Of a stretch of 64,000 nucleotides of DNA, positions 63,728-64,000 are shown piece after piece. The notes beneath the pieces were generated by a model. The model was not told the origin of the DNA, did no database searches, and saw nothing but the letters and a program-made list of their open reading frames with translations. This DNA is from Mangrovibrevibacter kandeliae (GTDB lineage: Bacteria > Pseudomonadota > Alphaproteobacteria > Rhizobiales > Rhizobiaceae), in assembly GCF_024519155.1 (NCBI RefSeq), contig NZ_JANIFJ010000002.1, positions 496,001-560,000 of the forward strand, written 5' to 3'. A program made the translations under genes and the position numbers. The stretch's first letter is position 1, and each line of letters opens with the position of its first letter.

Positions 63728-64000
63728 ATGCACGGGATCCTGCAGACGCTGTCGGACGCGATCATCGCGCTGATCTCCTCGACAGGCCTTGTCGGGGTGG
63801 CGCTGCTGATGGCGCTTGAATCGGCGTGCCTGCCGATTCCGTCCGAGCTGATCATGCCGTTCGCGGGCTATCTCGTCTCGACCGGCCAGTTCAGCCTGAT
63901 CGGCGTCGCGCTCGCCGGCGCCATCGGCTGCAATATCGGCTCGCTCGTCGCCTATCAGATCGGTGCCCTGGGCGGCCGGCCGCTGGTCGAGCGCTGGAGC
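63728..64000 (+). CDS. DedA family membrane protein, 3' truncated by the window edge
   Basis: The first 91 codons are visible, open to the window end. The product starts MHGILQTLSDAIIALISS and continues with hydrophobic segments and the DedA signature ESACLPIPSELIMPFAGYLVS, then GAIGCNIGSLVAYQIGALGGRPLVERW. DedA proteins are inner-membrane proteins linked to lipid carrier (undecaprenyl phosphate or phospholipid) flipping and envelope integrity. The ATG at 63728 is the start of the recognisable family sequence. It is divergent from the AI-2E transporter gene. Confidence 0.9.
   Translation, partial: MHGILQTLSDAIIALISSTGLVGVALLMALESACLPIPSELIMPFAGYLVSTGQFSLIGVALAGAIGCNIGSLVAYQIGALGGRPLVERWS

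Overview
The window is high-GC bacterial chromosome from an alphaproteobacterium, most likely of the order Hyphomicrobiales (Rhizobiales). The evidence is gene content: a RegB/ActS-type redox kinase with its ActR/RegA regulator, PmtA-like phospholipid N-methyltransferases next to dnaJ, an MmcB-family protein, BetI/BetA, an FrcBCA-type sugar importer behind a ROK regulator, a TAXI-type TRAP transporter with its DUF1850 partner, and a canonical CtrA box (TTAA-N7-TTAA). I do not name a genus. I see no prophage, insertion sequence, CRISPR array, rRNA or tRNA.

Layout. 1-2.2 kb: 3' part of a class A penicillin-binding protein. 2.2-2.6 kb: two small reverse-strand genes, including a 24-residue membrane peptide. 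2.7-9.7 kb: dnaK, an acyltransferase, dnaJ, two tandem PmtA-like methyltransferases and an FMN reductase. 9.8-17.4 kb: an SDR oxidoreductase, then a ynjB-ynjC-ynjD type ABC importer running into helicase hrpB. A compact TumE/HVO_A0114-type toxin-antitoxin-like pair sits between ynjB and ynjC. 17.4-25.5 kb: a MauG-like dihaem peroxidase, a secreted phosphoesterase, actS-actR, mmcB, a CueR-type regulator, an L,D-transpeptidase and a ceramidase-like membrane protein. 25.5-35.6 kb: malate synthase G, a TAXI binding protein, a soluble PAS-PAS chemoreceptor, a B12/radical SAM protein, the fused TRAP permease and DUF1850.

35.6-37.7 kb is the most accessory-looking part, with visibly lower GC: a lone predicted effector (deoxyribosyltransferase/TIR-like plus PLD-like regions), then two uncharacterised small genes behind CtrA-type boxes. 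37.7-40 kb: betA and betI with a probable BetI operator. 40-46 kb: an isolated 5'-nucleotidase C-terminal domain protein, a LysE exporter, a ROK repressor and frcBCA. 46.3-50.5 kb: a three-gene periplasmic molybdenum hydroxylase operon (triheme cytochrome c, 2Fe-2S subunit, Tat-exported Mo subunit). 50.5-51.6 kb: a TetR regulator and a DUF1348 protein behind a perfect 8-2-8 palindrome. 51.7-64 kb: envelope functions (alpha-2-macroglobulin, PBP1C, lytic transglycosylase), an EEP-family hydrolase, a GST, an AI-2E transporter and the start of a DedA gene.

Themes are cell-wall synthesis and surveillance, protein folding, membrane lipid modification, redox control and solute uptake. The best candidates for something new are the nested TA-like pair (12.0-12.6 kb), the effector-like gene (35.6-36.8 kb) and the CtrA-linked small genes (36.9-37.7 kb). 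All functions are inferred from reading the sequence; no database search was run.
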